Shown here one piece after another: positions 36,201 to 51,800 of a stretch of 64,000 nucleotides of DNA. The stretch covers positions 18,404 to 82,403 of the forward strand of contig JAYMSP010000104.1 of the NCBI GenBank assembly GCA_036897095.1. Reading direction: 5' to 3'. Made by a program: the position numbers and the translations under genes. Each line of letters opens with the position of its first letter. The first letter of the stretch is position 1. Source of the DNA: Plantago elongata (lineage: Eukaryota; Streptophyta; Magnoliopsida; Lamiales; Plantaginaceae). Under the pieces are notes generated by a model, which was not told where the DNA came from, ran no database searches, and saw only the letters and a program-made list of their open reading frames with translations.

Positions 36201-39200
36201 TTAATTGACTTATAATTGACTTAACTCCCTTTATTATATATTAGATATATATATTAGAAGACTATCCTGTACTGGGTATGTCCTATAAGTGCGGCTAACT
36301 TTGAAGTATAGTTTTGGTTATATAATATGAAAGTACTTAAGTTAAGTCATTATTTCCCAGTACTTTCCTTTCTCGCGTATGTTTTTCCATAATTTCTAGT
36401 ATGTCGTACAAATCCTAATTATTCATAAAGAAATGCGTGGCATATAATGCTCTTTATTTAATATAGGCTTAAGGAGTAAATATAAGGAGTAGTAATGACA
36501 TGTAGTAATTGACTTGACATATTATTATTATAGGGTTTTCCTAACTAACGAAAATATTTGTAGGGCGCCACAATACTAATCATAGACAATTCTATCCAAT
36601 GAAATTTAAGATATAAGGTACAGAATTTCTTGTACAATAATGGAAAAATTTTTCTAGGGAACTCGCTTTATGTTGTAACTATATTTTATTTTTACTAGGA
36701 TTAGAGCATAGTAAAGACATGAGATCTTATGTTCTGCTTAGTATACTTCTTGTTTAGATATGATATGTGAAAACGTACAGGTCTCCAATTTAAATTCATA
36801 AATAAAGAAGGAATGGAAGACAACTTCGTGTATATTGATCCTCTGAGGAACTCTTGTATTTTGAAGTATTCTTTATAACTATAATTTAGATTGGGTAGTA
36901 AGATCTACTCTACCCAGGGCATATGCTAATGAAAGAGCAGGATACTATTATTGTTTTCTATCGTACTTAGGCAATTTAACTCTAAATTACACCCTAGGGG
37001 CATGTTTCATTTAGTTATTACTACATAAGCTAATTAAGGAATAGAATCACTTTTTATTAGGAAAGTTTTTCTATGACTACACAGTATTACACGTTACATA
37101 CACTACTAGAAAATAGTACTAATATATTATAGTTTACCCTCCAGTAGTATAAGACTAGGATACTTTTCGTTTAATAAGAAAAGACACTTACTGAAGAATA
37201 ATAAGGATAGACTAAAGAAGTCAATAATCTATTCAACTAGCAATTCAAAGTACTAAGTAAACCCGGAATACTCTACCTTGGGCTATACTTTTCTATTTTT
37301 GCGATATAAGTCGTATATAAGAAATGAAAGATACCTTCTTTGTTAAGTACTCTCGTCTTTCTTCTTTCTAACTTAGTTTTTAAGCAGTTCATTAAATACA
37401 AGCTAAGCGGTGCGTAGTTAATGGTGTTATCCGTGAAGGAAACAAAGCGTAATATATTATAACTATTACCATAACCCCTTCCTGATTTATATTCCTTTCT
37501 TCTAAAGAGACGTATCGCGCTCTAGTATTGTGCTGCTCACCTCACCCCCTAGCCTTTTTCGCACTCTTTTTTGTCTCTGGTTGTCTTCTAATTTATATAG
37601 AAGGGTAATACCAATGTTGACTCTTTCTTGTTAATTCGTGCCAGCAAAGTGCAGTATTTAATAGAAAAGATTATACAGTATAAAGTAAATAAGTGCACTA
37701 AGTAATATCGACTCTAGGAACTCCTAGAAATAAATATAAGTAAACAACGATCTAGTAAAGCGTTAACCCTAAGCTAAAAGTAAAAAGCGTATAGAGTTAA
37801 TTTAAGTAAGTCCTCCTTTCTTTTAAAGCGTAGAATTCTATACCCATTGTTTGTATATAACAGTTAATAAAGTACACAACAGAGTAACCTAACTTTTATG
37901 CGAGTCTCGATTTCTCTTTATATTTATATGCAAGGAATTACAAAAATTTGTTGGGATAATAACTAAGACATCACTCAGGGAAGTATAAGTTATTCTAAGA
38001 AGAAAGTATTGCGTAACTAATTATAACATAAAACTAATTATAGCATAAAGAGGTATTTATGTAGAGAGCATAAAGTTACGTGAAGTGTATTTTAAGAAAA
38101 TACGTAAAGAAGACAGTACTTAACTTAAATGTTAAGTTATTCCTGGGCTATATATATATATATTAAAGGTGTTTAGGCTTATGGCATAAAAGTGTTAATA
38201 ATAATAAAGATTTATTAAAATAATTAGATTCTGGGCTAAACAAGTAACCTGGAAAAGGCATATTCCTTTTCATTTATTTTTTTTAGGAGACACCGTTGCT
38301 TGCTCAGATACTCGAGGTAGAATCTTTTTGCGGAAACTCCTTTCTATAAGTTAGAGTACTATACGATGTATACATAATTTCCTTTTAGTAGTTCTCTCCT
38401 ATGTTACTATGCTAAAAGTTAGGCTTAATGTATTGTTTTGCCTGCCCTTTCATTCATATGCGGAGTCTACTTTGATTTTTTTTATCCTTAGAAAATTCCC
38501 AGGTAAACACTATTTAAAATGTACTCTAATAAAATATGAGAGGCTTGCTAAGTAGTATAATACTACTATGATATAGTGAATAAAGGTAAAGCATAGGATA
38601 TAAAAAAATCAATACCAATAAGGAGATCTACCAAATGAGATCAGGCGAGCTCCTAACGAATAGAATGTCTATGTACGCAATATAAATAAGTATGCATGGA
38701 AATAATTTACTTCTTGAAAATGTAATACTTGTTTGTTGCTAAAAGGAAATCACCCTCTCCTGTATTGTGAATGTAAAAGAAGCTTGCGATGGACTCACTA
38801 ATAAATAATGTATTTCTCTAATAATAATCCTTAGTAATTTAAGTTACATATTTTCAGTACTTGAAGCTATGAATTCTATTTATAAGACAGAATTTTTTGG
38901 AATTGTTACCTATAAACTATTATTATTTTTAGCATATAGCATAATTCTTTTTCTAGCACGTATATGAGAAATTTAGGATATAATGTGTAGTACATAGAGT
39001 AAGAATTGAGTAGGTCGGTATAAAATTTGTAAGTAATATTTCCCTTATAAAGCTAGTATAAGTAATTATAGGTAATTCTTTAGTCCCCTTCTTTTGCGAA
39101 AGCATAACCAAATCTATACAGTGATTATTTATAATAATAAAACCTTAACTAAAAGCATAGGTAAACTCCTCTCTGTTAACTTTTTCCCGTTCCAAAGCAA

Positions 39201-39560
39201 TTCAAATTGACTCAATCAAAGTTCTAAGATACACGCAAGGGAAGGGGCCCTTATGCGAAAAGATACTATACTATTATATGTCTTATACTCCATTATTATA
39301 TATTTGTGTTAAGATAAGGGGAGCTTGACAGGGCATTTGTTCGCGGGTACTGTTTGCTGAGGGCGCATAGGTTATCTGAAGGAACCATGACTGCCTTGTG
39401 TTCTTTATTATATCTACTAGAAAAATATAGGATTTAATTCGTTTTTTTGTAGAAAGGAGAAATACGAGGACTCCTCCTTTTATATTAGAATCTCAAGGTA
39501 TTCAAGTAGTCTTGTCTTACCTATAAGGAATGTCATATCTAATATTATGGAAAGCTGTTA
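33250..39560. other. AT-rich non-coding DNA
   Basis: One 93-codon minus-strand ORF (34762-35043) is Cys/Tyr/Ile-rich with no motif and is not called. Small GC-richer patches occur near 37505-37590 and 39330-39400 without any recognisable gene. Exact CATAAGAGA matches (35054 plus; 5495 minus) to the dicot mitochondrial promoter nonanucleotide occur at about the chance rate and have no gene behind them. Confidence 0.4.
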
Positions 39561-39563
39561 TGC

Positions 39564-39591
39564 TATATATATAATTATGATTATATATATA
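39564..39591. repeat. 12-bp inverted repeat with TATG loop
   Basis: TATATATATAAT and ATTATATATATA flank a TATG loop exactly. It is AT-only in the stem, so slippage may explain it. There is no adjacent gene. Confidence 0.55.
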
Positions 39592-39599
39592 ATAGTGAT

Positions 39600-42500
39600 T
39601 CTAAAAGAAATATTATATAAAAAAAGTATATTGACTAGCCTTAGCCTTGACTATCCGTTATTGCCTATTTAGCTTGAATCTAATATAAGGTATAATACAA
39701 CTCAAAAATACATATAGTACCAATTATATGAATCCTAAATAAACTATTTTGTGAGTAATTCTCAGAACTAAGGAATTAAGAATTATAGTTATACTAATAT
39801 AAATTGAATACGAATAGAGAAATGGATAACAGACATTTTTTTATATAATACAGCAGAGTTAAATAGTAACCAAGGAGGAGGCACAACTAAGAAATTCATG
39901 TAGTAAGAAAAAGAGGGGATCTACTAGATTTGTGTGATACGGCGTTTGGCGTGTTGTATACTATAAGTGAATGTTTTAATAATTTTATGTCAGTGATTTC
40001 TCTTACTCTTATAAATTATTTTGTAATATCCAAGATTTATTTATACTATTCAAATAATGAGCTATGCTCTATAGACGGTTTTCCGAGAAGTCTAGGAAAA
40101 GGCTTAAAAACATAGTACTGAGTATCTCACATACATAGATAAAAACTCGGGCATAGCTAGTGACAGTCTAACCCAACAACAAGACAATAACATTTAAATA
40201 AATCACTAGAATGCTTTCAGTTGTTAGTATACGCTAGAGCTATACGCTACAAATCCTTTATATTTATTTCATCCTGTAAAACTTTAGAAAAGTTTTCTTT
40301 TGAAGTTATTTAATTATAAAATATATATATAATAAATTTTTATAATATAAGAAAGCCCATTCCCTTATTAGATAGTATAGAGATAATGTAAAAAATAAGG
40401 GAATAATATTCTATAATAATAAGAGCTTATAGAAAATAATAATTTACGAAAGACATGAAAAAAGCTTCGTATACATAACAATATTCTATAGCATGCATAT
40501 AAGCAACTAAGGTATACTGTAGTAATTCATGCAGCCATTACATGCATGGTATTGGATCTAATAGATATTAAAAGGGGTGCGTATTAAATAGTTTCTATTA
40601 CTATTGTCATGATAACCGAAATCATCACGAAAGAAAGGATTCTATCTAAATTGTTCCAAAAATGAGATTTTCTTCGCCTAATTTATTATAATACTTACAA
40701 AAAAGTAAGAAATTTTCATAAAATAGGAATTGCTCCTACGCTAAAGCGTAAAAAAAGGACGCAAGTATTTTTGACTTCTATATTCGTGAGTATCCTACTC
40801 CTTCTAGACTATGACTTAGATTTGTAAGACATTTCCTAGAATAACAAAATAACACGGTGTTGGTTTCCTTTCTTTCTGTGTGTTCATAGTAACGCGAAAT
40901 ATTTTTTACTATTATACTACTATAATTTTTTATTTTTTCAATAAAATGTCCTTAACTACCTATCCTAAAATTGTGGCTTTACTCTTTTTAATCTAGTAAA
41001 CAGGTAGGGTTAAGCATATATATATATAACATTCTAGTAGTAGTATCAGATTCTAAAAAAATAGAGATAAAAGATGCTAAAATAATTAAGTAACATAGTT
41101 AAAAATTATATAAGTATATGCTCTCTAGAAAGAGAAAGAAGACTCTCTAAAGCCCAAGTCCTGAACCTAGTATAATATAAGTGCGATAACTTTATCTAAC
41201 GTATAAGTAGGAAACTTCCTGAATCAAGGACATCTTCAATTATCTCTCTTATAAGGTTTATTTACACCAAGAAACGAGGGAATTCTAGATATAATATTCC
41301 AATAAACGTAGGATATACATTTAGATAATAAGTACTACAATAGCATACTTTTCCTAGAACTTTCATTTAAATACCTGAAAATGCAAAACTCCTTCTGTGT
41401 ACTTATAACGTAGTTTCCAAAAGAAGGTATCAGACATGATGATTTATCTATAAGGAGTCCCCTTATAGGAGTTAGTTTAGACATCTTCATATAAGAAAGG
41501 GTTCTACCTAACGGGTAGAGGAGCTGCACTCTGTTTTACATATCTTAGGTAACCTTGCATCTTATTCTAGTCATTTCTCTACTAAGCGTATACCTGTTGT
41601 AAGCAGCACAAAGTACTACTATATAAATAGACATGTAACTCTAAGAACAATACTTTATTTGAATTTGATTGTAATAAAGAGGGCTATAGTAAATGAAGTA
41701 AATAACGTCAAATGCGTACATTTTTTTAGAATTTAGAGATGATTTGCATAGAAAACCAAATTTAGTTGTTCTTACACACTTAGGGTGGGCACATAACGGA
41801 TAAAAGTAGAGGACTCAAGGGACGCAATAGAATCTTACTAAAGATAGAGATTTAACTAGTATACTTCTTGTAAGTGATGGACGAACAACTACTAAATCAA
41901 TGCTTAAATAACTTCCTATCTAAAGCACAATGTAATTTTTCTGGATGTTACAATATTTGTTAGCTCAAGCATGTCCTATTATTTCCTTAAGGGGGTACTT
42001 TCAAGTTACAAGTCAACTTCTAATTATTTACCCAAAGAAACTTTTATAAGAGGGTAAACTTCATTAAGGGTTTGGGGTGAGGCGGAAAAACAACATATAA
42101 AGTAATTAGGTTTTTTGGTTATTATACTTTTAGACGTTAGGAATCAAGAGCAACTTCGTGTATGAGCTTATTCATAATTCTAAAATAAAACATTACTTTA
42201 GCAAGACATTATCTACTTTATAAATACTGTTCTTTCTTAAAATTATGTATTAGTATTAATAGTAATTTACTCTAAAACATTTTGGTATAGAAAGAACAGA
42301 GAATTCCTATTCGCGAGTGCAGACATGACCATGTCCAGTATGAAAGTAAAAGCAGATTATGAGAGCATTATAGTAAATTAAACCATAGTTTTACTTAATA
42401 TTACTTACTTTTTTATATTAAATCTAAGTAAGTTTGCAATAGAGTCCAGTAAGACAACATATCAGGAAGGAGTCTTTTTCCTTTCATTATAGTTTAGTAA

Positions 42501-45500
42501 ACTAAACACAGAAGTACATCTAATATAATTAAGAGATCCTCAAAAGTAGTAATAATATCCGCTTTACTAGTTTTAGAGTAAACTTCTTTAATAATTAGGT
42601 ACACGCGAACTAAGTCTTGTATAAGTGTCTATGCTTTATTAGGAGTAAAAGCCAAGCGAATCTATATTTCTTATACAAGCGTCTATTTTTATAAGAGCTA
42701 AGTTCCTATCTCTTCTCATGCATATGGATACTAAAATTTCTCTTATATCTTATATAAAGCTACCCCCTCAAAATAGATCTTATACTTTTATACTATTATT
42801 TCTCATATTGTACTAAATGCTTTACTACTCAGATTTTACATGCATGGTATTTACAAGAAAATCACTATAAATATTATAAACGCAGGGGAAATACGCAACA
42901 AACATATCTTATTAACAAATTAACAAGGGCTATCAATGTAATATAATGCTACATGAAGTGCTTAATATCTATATAGCCCCTTATTAGAACTACTAACTTA
43001 TTAGAATAATCCCCCTTAATTACTAAGGGAAACACCGCGTCTTAACTTAGGAAAGAAGTTACCAGATAGAATTATATAGGAGTATGGGGTTGGCCACATG
43101 TTTAACATATGAAGAAGACTAAAATGGGTAAAGGAATTAACATCTTTTGGTAGAGGATTTAGAACTCATATTGCAAGTAAAAGTACTTCATTTTTTCATA
43201 GTTCAAGAAAATAGATCTTAGTGAATACTTAGTACAGCTAACACGGAGTCCGTCATGTCTTGGCTCACCTTGCATACCAATTGTTGAAGATTAACAAGTA
43301 ACTTAGTAAGTCGAATTTTGCAATAATATTTAGATGACTAAAAATCTAAGAGGTGCACTTAGACAAAAACCTATTAGAGGTTGACATAAATTAGAAGAGT
43401 ATAAGAATAAACGTATGTTAGAATATCACCTAAAATATACAAAAGGGGTCATTGCCTTAACTAACAGGTTTTCACGCTTTCTCCTAGGGAGTTAAAGCTA
43501 TACTAAAGTTAGCACATCCCTGACAACGTAACATTATAGCATGTTTATTCTCCCTGTTATATGAGTTACTTAGATCAGTAGTTGACACCTACTAGACAGA
43601 CCTAACCAATACGTTCGTAGCCTTCTTCCTTTTTTTACTGTCTTACTTAACGAAATATCCACAAAGTGCTTGTTATCTTACCTATATTTCAATTCTATAA
43701 AATACTATAAATCAATTTCAGTCTTAAAGAGGAGTTCCTTGATTGTTTAAATCATTTGTAAATTAAACATCTTAGAGAAAAATTTTAGCAAACCCCTACC
43801 CTATATAACGTAAAATCCTGTTAAATAGCAAAAGATAAGGAATCATACGACGCACATAGTTATTTGATTAAAAAAATTACTCACCTGTAATAGCATCTAA
43901 ATCTAATAAGAACAGAAAATAGTATACCATATCCAGTAAGAATATTATCCAGTACGTGATAACTTTTGTCTTTCTAGTAAAATAACAAAAGGTTTAGCAA
44001 GGCTGCGGGGTATCACTTAATATTATTTTTTTTCTTAACAGAACTTTTAAAATATATACCCAATTATTGGACAGATAGAAAATAAAGTTTGCTGGAAGCA
44101 CTGTGCATGTTGTATATCATAATGTAGTATATAGTTATTACTTGATTTAAATAAACTAAAAGTTATAAGAAAGCTTACTATAGGTATTACATAAAGTACG
44201 TTGTTGTATCTAGAATTATAGTGGCTAAAGAAATGTAATGATAGGTAATTTTTAGCCAATCCTTTAAGATATACGATATAGAACACACCGGGAATAGGAA
44301 TAGAAAGTACTTTCTTTATTTTTTATAGGCACCAAAAAAAGATTCTATAGTAACTAAAGTAAATAGAAAAGAATTGGCTAAGAAGTTTCTTAGTATATCT
44401 ATAGATATAGAAGATATGGAGAGCATTTTAACATATAGGTTTGTAAGTATGTGATAGTTATAAGAACTCTAATATAAAATAGAAGTTCGGTACACAAAAT
44501 ATAAATATACATAAGATACGTAGCAGAGCAGGGGTATATCATATGTTAAATGTCATAGTGTCTAATATAGAATAATATGGATTATAACGAAGTACGGATT
44601 ATAGAGAAGTTAAAGTTATATAAGAAAGTTATATAAGTAAGGCTTGATATTCCCCTTGGTTTTATATTCAAGAAGTTTTAGAAGTTGATATGTTACTTAA
44701 CATTAGAAAAAAGAAAGGATTAGACATTATTCCCTTTTACAAGGAAGAAAGCTATTGCATTAAAGAAACTTAATAATATACTTATAAAAGAACTATAATA
44801 GAGACAACTCGAAATAATACAATGGAGTATACTAATACTAGCTTAGTCCTAGCAAAATATGATCATGATATCCCCCCTAAATATTTTATAAGTTATCTCC
44901 ATAATCTTACCTGTAGTATTTAATTAGTATTCCATATGCATACCAAATTATTTATAAGACAAGACTTAAGTTTCATTTTTTTCGCACGCACATAAGTACC
45001 ACCCAGTATTATACCAAGTAAAGTATTTTATTAGTCATTAGTAAAAAACTGTTTACATAGCTAGTTCATTCTTAGGAAAGAGTATATTTCAAGTATTAGT
45101 AAATAAAATAGATACAACAAGAAATATATTTGGTAATTCGATAAAAGCATAGGATAAAGAAAAGCAATGAGCCATTAATATTATAATTAGGCCTTTCCCT
45201 TACAATATCCTTTTAAAATAATGTGTTCAAACAAGCTACATGTGAAGTATATTTTTGTTTTATATTATATATGCAGAGCTGCAAGCAAATAACCAGTTCT
45301 TTTATGAGTACCTAAGAATACACTAAAATAGAAAGAATAATCCTACATGAAATGCTTACTCCTTTGTATAGAGTAAATTGCGTAGATAAGACATACTTTG
45401 TAAATCCTTTTTTTTTCCTTCGCTTGATGTACTAAACTAGGAAGACTCTCACAGTTTGTGTTTCTGTATAGATGACTATTTTCTTTTATGCTTATACTTA

Positions 45501-48500
45501 ATAATTTATATATATTAACTTATTTCTTACTATTAGTAATTAATGGATACTCTTATGCTGTGTTGTCATAGCTTAACCCTTCAATTTTATTTTTATTTAT
45601 ACATACTTTCTATTGCAAAAGAAGACAAAAGAGGAGTTTTATTATTACTTGTTGCTAATAGTTACAAAGTAGGAATACAAGTTAGTGCAAGGAATAGTAG
45701 TCAATTAGTGACGTTTTCAAATTAATTATACCTAAGAGTAGCAGAACCAACTTATATTTAAATTAAGAAGGAATCTATGTATCTCCAAGGGTTAACTATA
45801 ATATGTAGTAATAAAAGTAGTCGTGCATGTGAAAAGCACGTAAATCAATGCGTGCATAAAAAGTATAAAAATATAGAAGGAAGTAAACCAATGACTACAA
45901 ATATGTAAAGTAAGGAGAACCCTACCGGGAGAACTAATATTTTTTAAAGATAAAAGATATATAACTTATCCTAGTCCTACTACAAAAGAAATTCACAAGT
46001 GATTGTCTAAATAAATTTGTACATAAATAACTAGATGTAAATATTGTATTGACCCCGCACTACTAATAGTTTACCTCTACCTATGTTTTATTAAATAATT
46101 ACCTTTAAATATAACAATTCTTCGAGCTATAAAAATAAAACTTAGAGAATTTAAATATTTCTTAAGCATAAAGTAGTAAAACAAAGAACAACAAAGGTTA
46201 AAACCCTATAAATGCTATTGACTTCCTTATATAAAATCCTAAACATTGTGGTCTTTAACTCGATGAAAGCTAGTTTATGTCTTGTATATGACTTAGAATC
46301 TTAAACTTAATGCCTTAAGTATAGATTTTATATAGTATACAGGATCATTAAAAAAAAAGCACAAGAAGTTAGTACGAAGACTTTCCTACTTAATACTACT
46401 TAAGGGATAGGTAATGAAATAAAAGAGAACCTACAACATAGAAAGGAAGTTGCATAAAAAAGGGCATATCACTTTACTGGGGTACATTCTATTCACTGAC
46501 AGAGAGCCTTTGTAGGAAGAATCTGGTAAAGAATCTAAAGGTATTAAGAATTTATGATAAAACCCAAGCCAAGTAATAACTTTTTATGAGTTGAGTAGAT
46601 ACCACTTACCACCCGATTCCTCACGCTTTATATATCAATATACCCCAGTTGAAAATTACCTAGTCACGTAATCAATACTATTTCATTAAAGCACGCGCTG
46701 TAACTACAACTAACATACAATAATTTGCCATAGCTTGCTTTAAGCAGTATAATTAATATTTAACAAAGTGCTTACCTTTAAGTAACTTTTATTTAAGTAA
46801 AAGATATATGAAAAATAAGTGAGCGCAGAGAACCTCCTTCCTATATTTAGTGAAAAGTATGACAAATAGTTCGTAGCTTCCATTATAAAACTTTATAAGT
46901 AAAAAGAGCACACACAGTATTATTACGATACCAACTACATTGTTACATTGCTGTGTTGTCGGAGCATCTAGAATATTCTTTTTTTCTTAAACCTTTAATT
47001 ATAGTATTCCTTTAGTCTCCACGTTCTATAAATTAGGTGAAGTTAACTTCTCATATAGCTGATGTTAGTGAACAGGGCAGGTCCCTTCAGAAGGCAACAT
47101 AAACAGGAAAGAGAGCTGCTTCGGGAGTCAATCTGTAAGCAATTTTCAGTCATCAAGGAATCATTACTTCGTCGAAGAATGCACTTATCTATATACATAT
47201 ACTGTTTACTCCAATTTATCAGTTAACAAATGCATATACTAAACACCTAATCATTTATATTATTTAGACTAGTATTTACGGCTACTTTCCTTTAAAGATT
47301 AAGATATTAAGATAAAGTACTTAAGAATTAGGCGTTGTGCCCATGTATTCAATGATACAAGAAAAAATACATCATGAAATCGTTTTTTTATATTCATCTA
47401 AGTACATGCCTTATAATTTATTAAAACAACTCAGAGGTACACATCGCTTTATAAGTTAGTATATGTTTTTTTAAAGTGCCATGGTACGTAATTAACAAGA
47501 AAATGAGAAGTAAAGTAAGAGGGATAATATTAAAGCACAGCAAATTTGTAATATAGCTTGCAAGGAATAGTTCATAGTTTATAACACTAGTACAAAATAA
47601 TTACATATAGATGAACTGACGCAGGACACTACTATGTAATGTCTGCTTTATAATAGGCGTGTACTCTTTCTTGCATGAAGGTTTATCCTCTCTTATTTCT
47701 ATATCTATAGTAGTAGAAAAACCTAATTCTGAAGATATCTAACTACGTATTCTAAGGAATTATTATAATGCTTAGTAGTCTTTATTATACAAACTAAAAG
47801 GAACATGCTGCATACTATGTACAAAGAAACCATGTCGTAGGGTTGGAAGGAATATATATTAACTATAAGTTATAAGAATGTAGACCTATACTATAATTTT
47901 ACAGTAATACCAGCATTAGTAAAGTAAACACTACTACCACTCACTCAAACATAGGCGATATTTTAGGGCAATTCCATTATCATTATCTACTATTAGCTAT
48001 AACGTAACTCGTTATATAACTAGTGTCTTTAATTAGGGGTTTTACCTTTACCTAATGTGGCCAATCCTACATGAAGTGGTTTAACCAATCAATAGAATAT
48101 TAAATTATATAGTATACCGAGTTGCCATATGAAGAACACATTGCTAGTATTTTGAGTAACACCCAGTTGGTTCATACTTAATATGATTTTATTTATAAAA
48201 GATTCTATCTATAAAGACCTAAAAACAAATACATACCTATTGTAGCTAGTGAATAATACTTAGGTACATCCTATAAGCTAACTAAGAGAACTGCTCCCTT
48301 CCCTTATAAATTGTATATTGGGATTAACTGAGGGTATTCTTAATATTCCTTATAATGAGTACAGAAGACACATCATTAAATATGAACTAAACTATGTCAC
48401 TTAGAAAGGATTCTATAGACTTTTCCATTAAGTCCTACAAATTTCTAGCATTTACGCCAATTCTAATCTAAATAGTTTTGTAAAGCAACAATCCCTAGTA

Positions 48501-48800
48501 TATAACTCTTCCTAACAAGCTATTCATTATGCTTATCTTTAGGTTATACATAGCGAATACGTAACAAGAAGGTATAATATAGTATTGATGAGAGTTACTT
48601 CATAAATTAATGTAATAGAAACAAGCGGGAACACCTCCTATTTCTGTAAGCTAAGTCAATGCATAAACCGGGAATGAAGAAAAACAAAATACTCTAGCTT
48701 ATGTAAGATTAAGTAAGATTTAGATAGGCTTTGCACATACAAATTATATAAGGCTTTTCCTAGTAAAGCAGGAAGTATTACTCTAAATTAGGCTAGATTC
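39600..48800. other. Gene-empty AT-rich tract
   Basis: Four ORFs of 60-79 codons occur (39930-40115, 41335-41529, 44047-44286, 45543-45725) on both strands. They have no motifs, no consistent spacing and chance-level lengths. The AGTACTT/CTTATAA vocabulary of 3301-15900 recurs here more diffusely. A small GC-richer patch at about 47060-47190 (including GGGCAGGTCCCTTCAG) was inspected and shows no tRNA fold or ORF. Confidence 0.45.
40737..40750. repeat. Small TACGCT-AA-AGCGTA hairpin followed by an A-run
   Basis: Six perfect pairs with a two-base loop, followed by seven A residues on the plus strand. On the minus strand this reads as a T-run before the stem, so it does not have rho-independent terminator order there. 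No gene ends at it. Confidence 0.35.
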
Positions 48801-51800
48801 TAAAATGTCTTAATAATTACTATACCAAAATATTTTTGAGTATTTCTTTTGATTTTATAATTCATATACTATTGAATATTGAATGCTTATATTAGTAGAC
48901 AACTTGGAGGAGATGTAAAGTCCATTCTTTTCCCTAGAAACTTTACTTACTTTTATTCTCTGCAATAATCCTTTTAACAACTAACAATATTATCTATATT
49001 TACTTTTTTCTTTCCTTGCTCCTCCAACAAATCTTTCGGGAGCACAGGCGTAACTATATCTTTCTTGAGTCATTGAACTAAGTAGACTTAGTTCATTTAT
49101 AGGATAACTCTTGACTTCTCCATAAGTCTATGTCATATGCTTGGTGGTTTGGTGGTGTAGTTAAAGAATAAATATAAGTTAAGTACCAGAGAAATACATT
49201 TAATTAAAAGGCTAAGTAGATAGCATAAAATATATTAAAATAGAATGCCTATCCTTCTAGAAATAAAATCTTTCTTTCTCCTAGCACAGCATATCCCTGA
49301 AGAAGACTCTTCAAACTATCACTTGCTACTAGGAGTCGTTAACTACAAGCTTACCTTACATAAAATGTGTATATTGTAGCATATTATTAGTGCGTTCTTT
49401 TTCTTTCTTTTAGAAATGTATTTCTCTCATTATTGGTACTGTATTGTTAGGAATTTTTTAGAGTAAAATTAAGAAAACAAGCAAGGAACAAAAGTAAGGT
49501 ATAGACCTTATTACTTTTATGCTAACTCTCTATGACGAGTAGTAAGTCCACCCAAGTAAGCGAGATGTTGGAATTCTATAGTATAAGTTCTATTATAGTG
49601 TAAGTGTAATTAAGGGGTAAATGGATTCTAGCTACCTACGTGATTGATCGGGTTTCATTTGGAATTATTTCTATTTGACATATTTATATTCTATTTATTG
49701 GAAACTATTTGTGCTCTATGATTTATAAGGTATCTTAATTTCTAACTCAACTCCACTTCTATCTCAAAATATCTTGAGTTTCTTGACTTTTCATGCCTCA
49801 ATGAGCCTTACTTTGAAATTTTTTATAATACAGGGCAATCAATCTCCTAACTTAGAAATTATCCCTTAACTAGCATTCTGATTCTGATAAAAGAGGATAA
49901 AGTATAAGGGACGAGTTGGGGTTGTTTGTCTTCGGCTAATTCTTGCCTTCCTCTTCTATTTAATCTATTTAAGTTGTTTTTTATCTTTGCGTTGTTAGCT
50001 TTTCATATTTCATACATAAATAGATTCATATAACTTAACTCCTAGGGATCCTTTCTTCAACATTCATGACTTCTGAGTTTTTCGGACTTCTGTAAAGCAA
50101 ATAAATATTATTAGTTATTAGAGGGAGTCTCCAGATGAATATATCTATCTAGGACTAGGGTGATGGGCTATACAACATGAAATATTTTCAACCTTCGATT
50201 CGCACAAGTCACAAATAGAAAAGGCTGGAACCTGGATAATTTCCGAACTCTTCCAAGATTTTTTGTATGTAGTATTTACATTATTTACGAGTACGCGGTA
50301 TGACAATATAACTATTTAGTTAAGTATTTACTACCTACCAAAGTAGTTGTCTTTAACTTCCGTATGTAAGAATCCATTTGTTTTCCAAGAAAGAAAATCC
50401 TTAGCATACAGAAAAAAATACCTACTTTCTTTCGTTTTTAGTTAGTAGAACAAAGAGAAAATCTAAGAGTAATGGTCTAATATTATAATTATAAAAAGGT
50501 TGTGTATGTGTAATAAATAATATTGTATTACAAAACATAGCATACTAATAAAAAGTAGGACTATGTTATGTTCTGGTTTACTATGTAAGTATTCCCTTCT
50601 GAATGACCTATGTCGTCTGGAGGGAAATATATAGATCCTACCATCGCTTGAAACACCATCGATTATTGCTGCTGCACTAAAAAACTCTTGATATTAAGTA
50701 ACCGTGATGCCGGATATCCCAGACAAGCAAAGTCTCGTTTTATTACTAAAATGAGTCGAATTCATCCAATTTTCATAATACTTGCTTTTATTTCTTAGTA
50801 TCCCCTTGTTAAATTTTACATATACATTTTCTCTTGTCTGCGTACAATCCATCCGACTAAAAAACTATCCTTAGCGCCGTTGTTCTAATCCCTTATGCAA
50901 GCTGAAAACTCAGTAGAAATAGTATAAATAAAATGTGAAAAAGACTTCTAATAGAATTGATTTCGTATTGTGATATTCTGTTCTGTATTTATCTCTGCTT
51001 TATCCTTATTTTAGATTGATTCCATCCATGTGTATGTATGTAATATTGTCTGCTTTTCTAGCTCGGTTTATATATATAATATTCAAAAACTGCCTTATTA
51101 ATAAATAATATAATAATAGCTTTATAAAATTTAGACGTTTAGTAGTGGACAAACAAAGCGAATAAAGAAGAACATACAAATAGCATAAGGAATATGATTG
51201 ATTGACATGGCTATTAACTATACAATAAATAAGAGGAAACATGACAAAAACCGATTGTAATCCTACAAATTAACATCTACAGTGTGTACTACAAAAAAGT
51301 TAGGAATCTTTGACTTATATTTATTATTTTTTATGACTACTGAATTACTGGAAAAACTCTTGGAAGCACCTGGATATCCCAAATTTACGTACCCCAAATC
51401 TTTGCTCCTTGGGTACATTGAAGAAGACCTCCTAAAATGGAAATTGTCTAGCGGCTTATGTCTTTTTTCTGTAGAAATCCTAGCAAATTATATTATATGC
51501 AAAATAGAAAGTACACATACTAAAAAGAACTGGTAGATTATGTTGGAAAATAAAAATTATATGATTAAGATTTGTAGTATAGAATTAGACTATGACTATA
51601 AGTAAAAACCAGAGTCGAAAACCTACCTATTCCCGGGGAAAGGTTGTATGCTGACATTGTTTGTAGAAAATAGATAAAGATTTATGTATTTGGTTCTTTT
51701 TTCTGCAGGCTCTAATTCGATTTCTATTAGTAATTAGAAGTCAAATATTGTATTTATGTATTTCTAAGAAACTCAGTTTATAGGGTTAGACTATCAAGAT

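Noticed and set aside
40538-40553. 16-nt exact direct repeat TTACATGCATGGTATT, also at 42836-42851
   Set aside because: A single exact 16-mer pair is about what chance gives in 64 kb of biased DNA, and flanks do not match.
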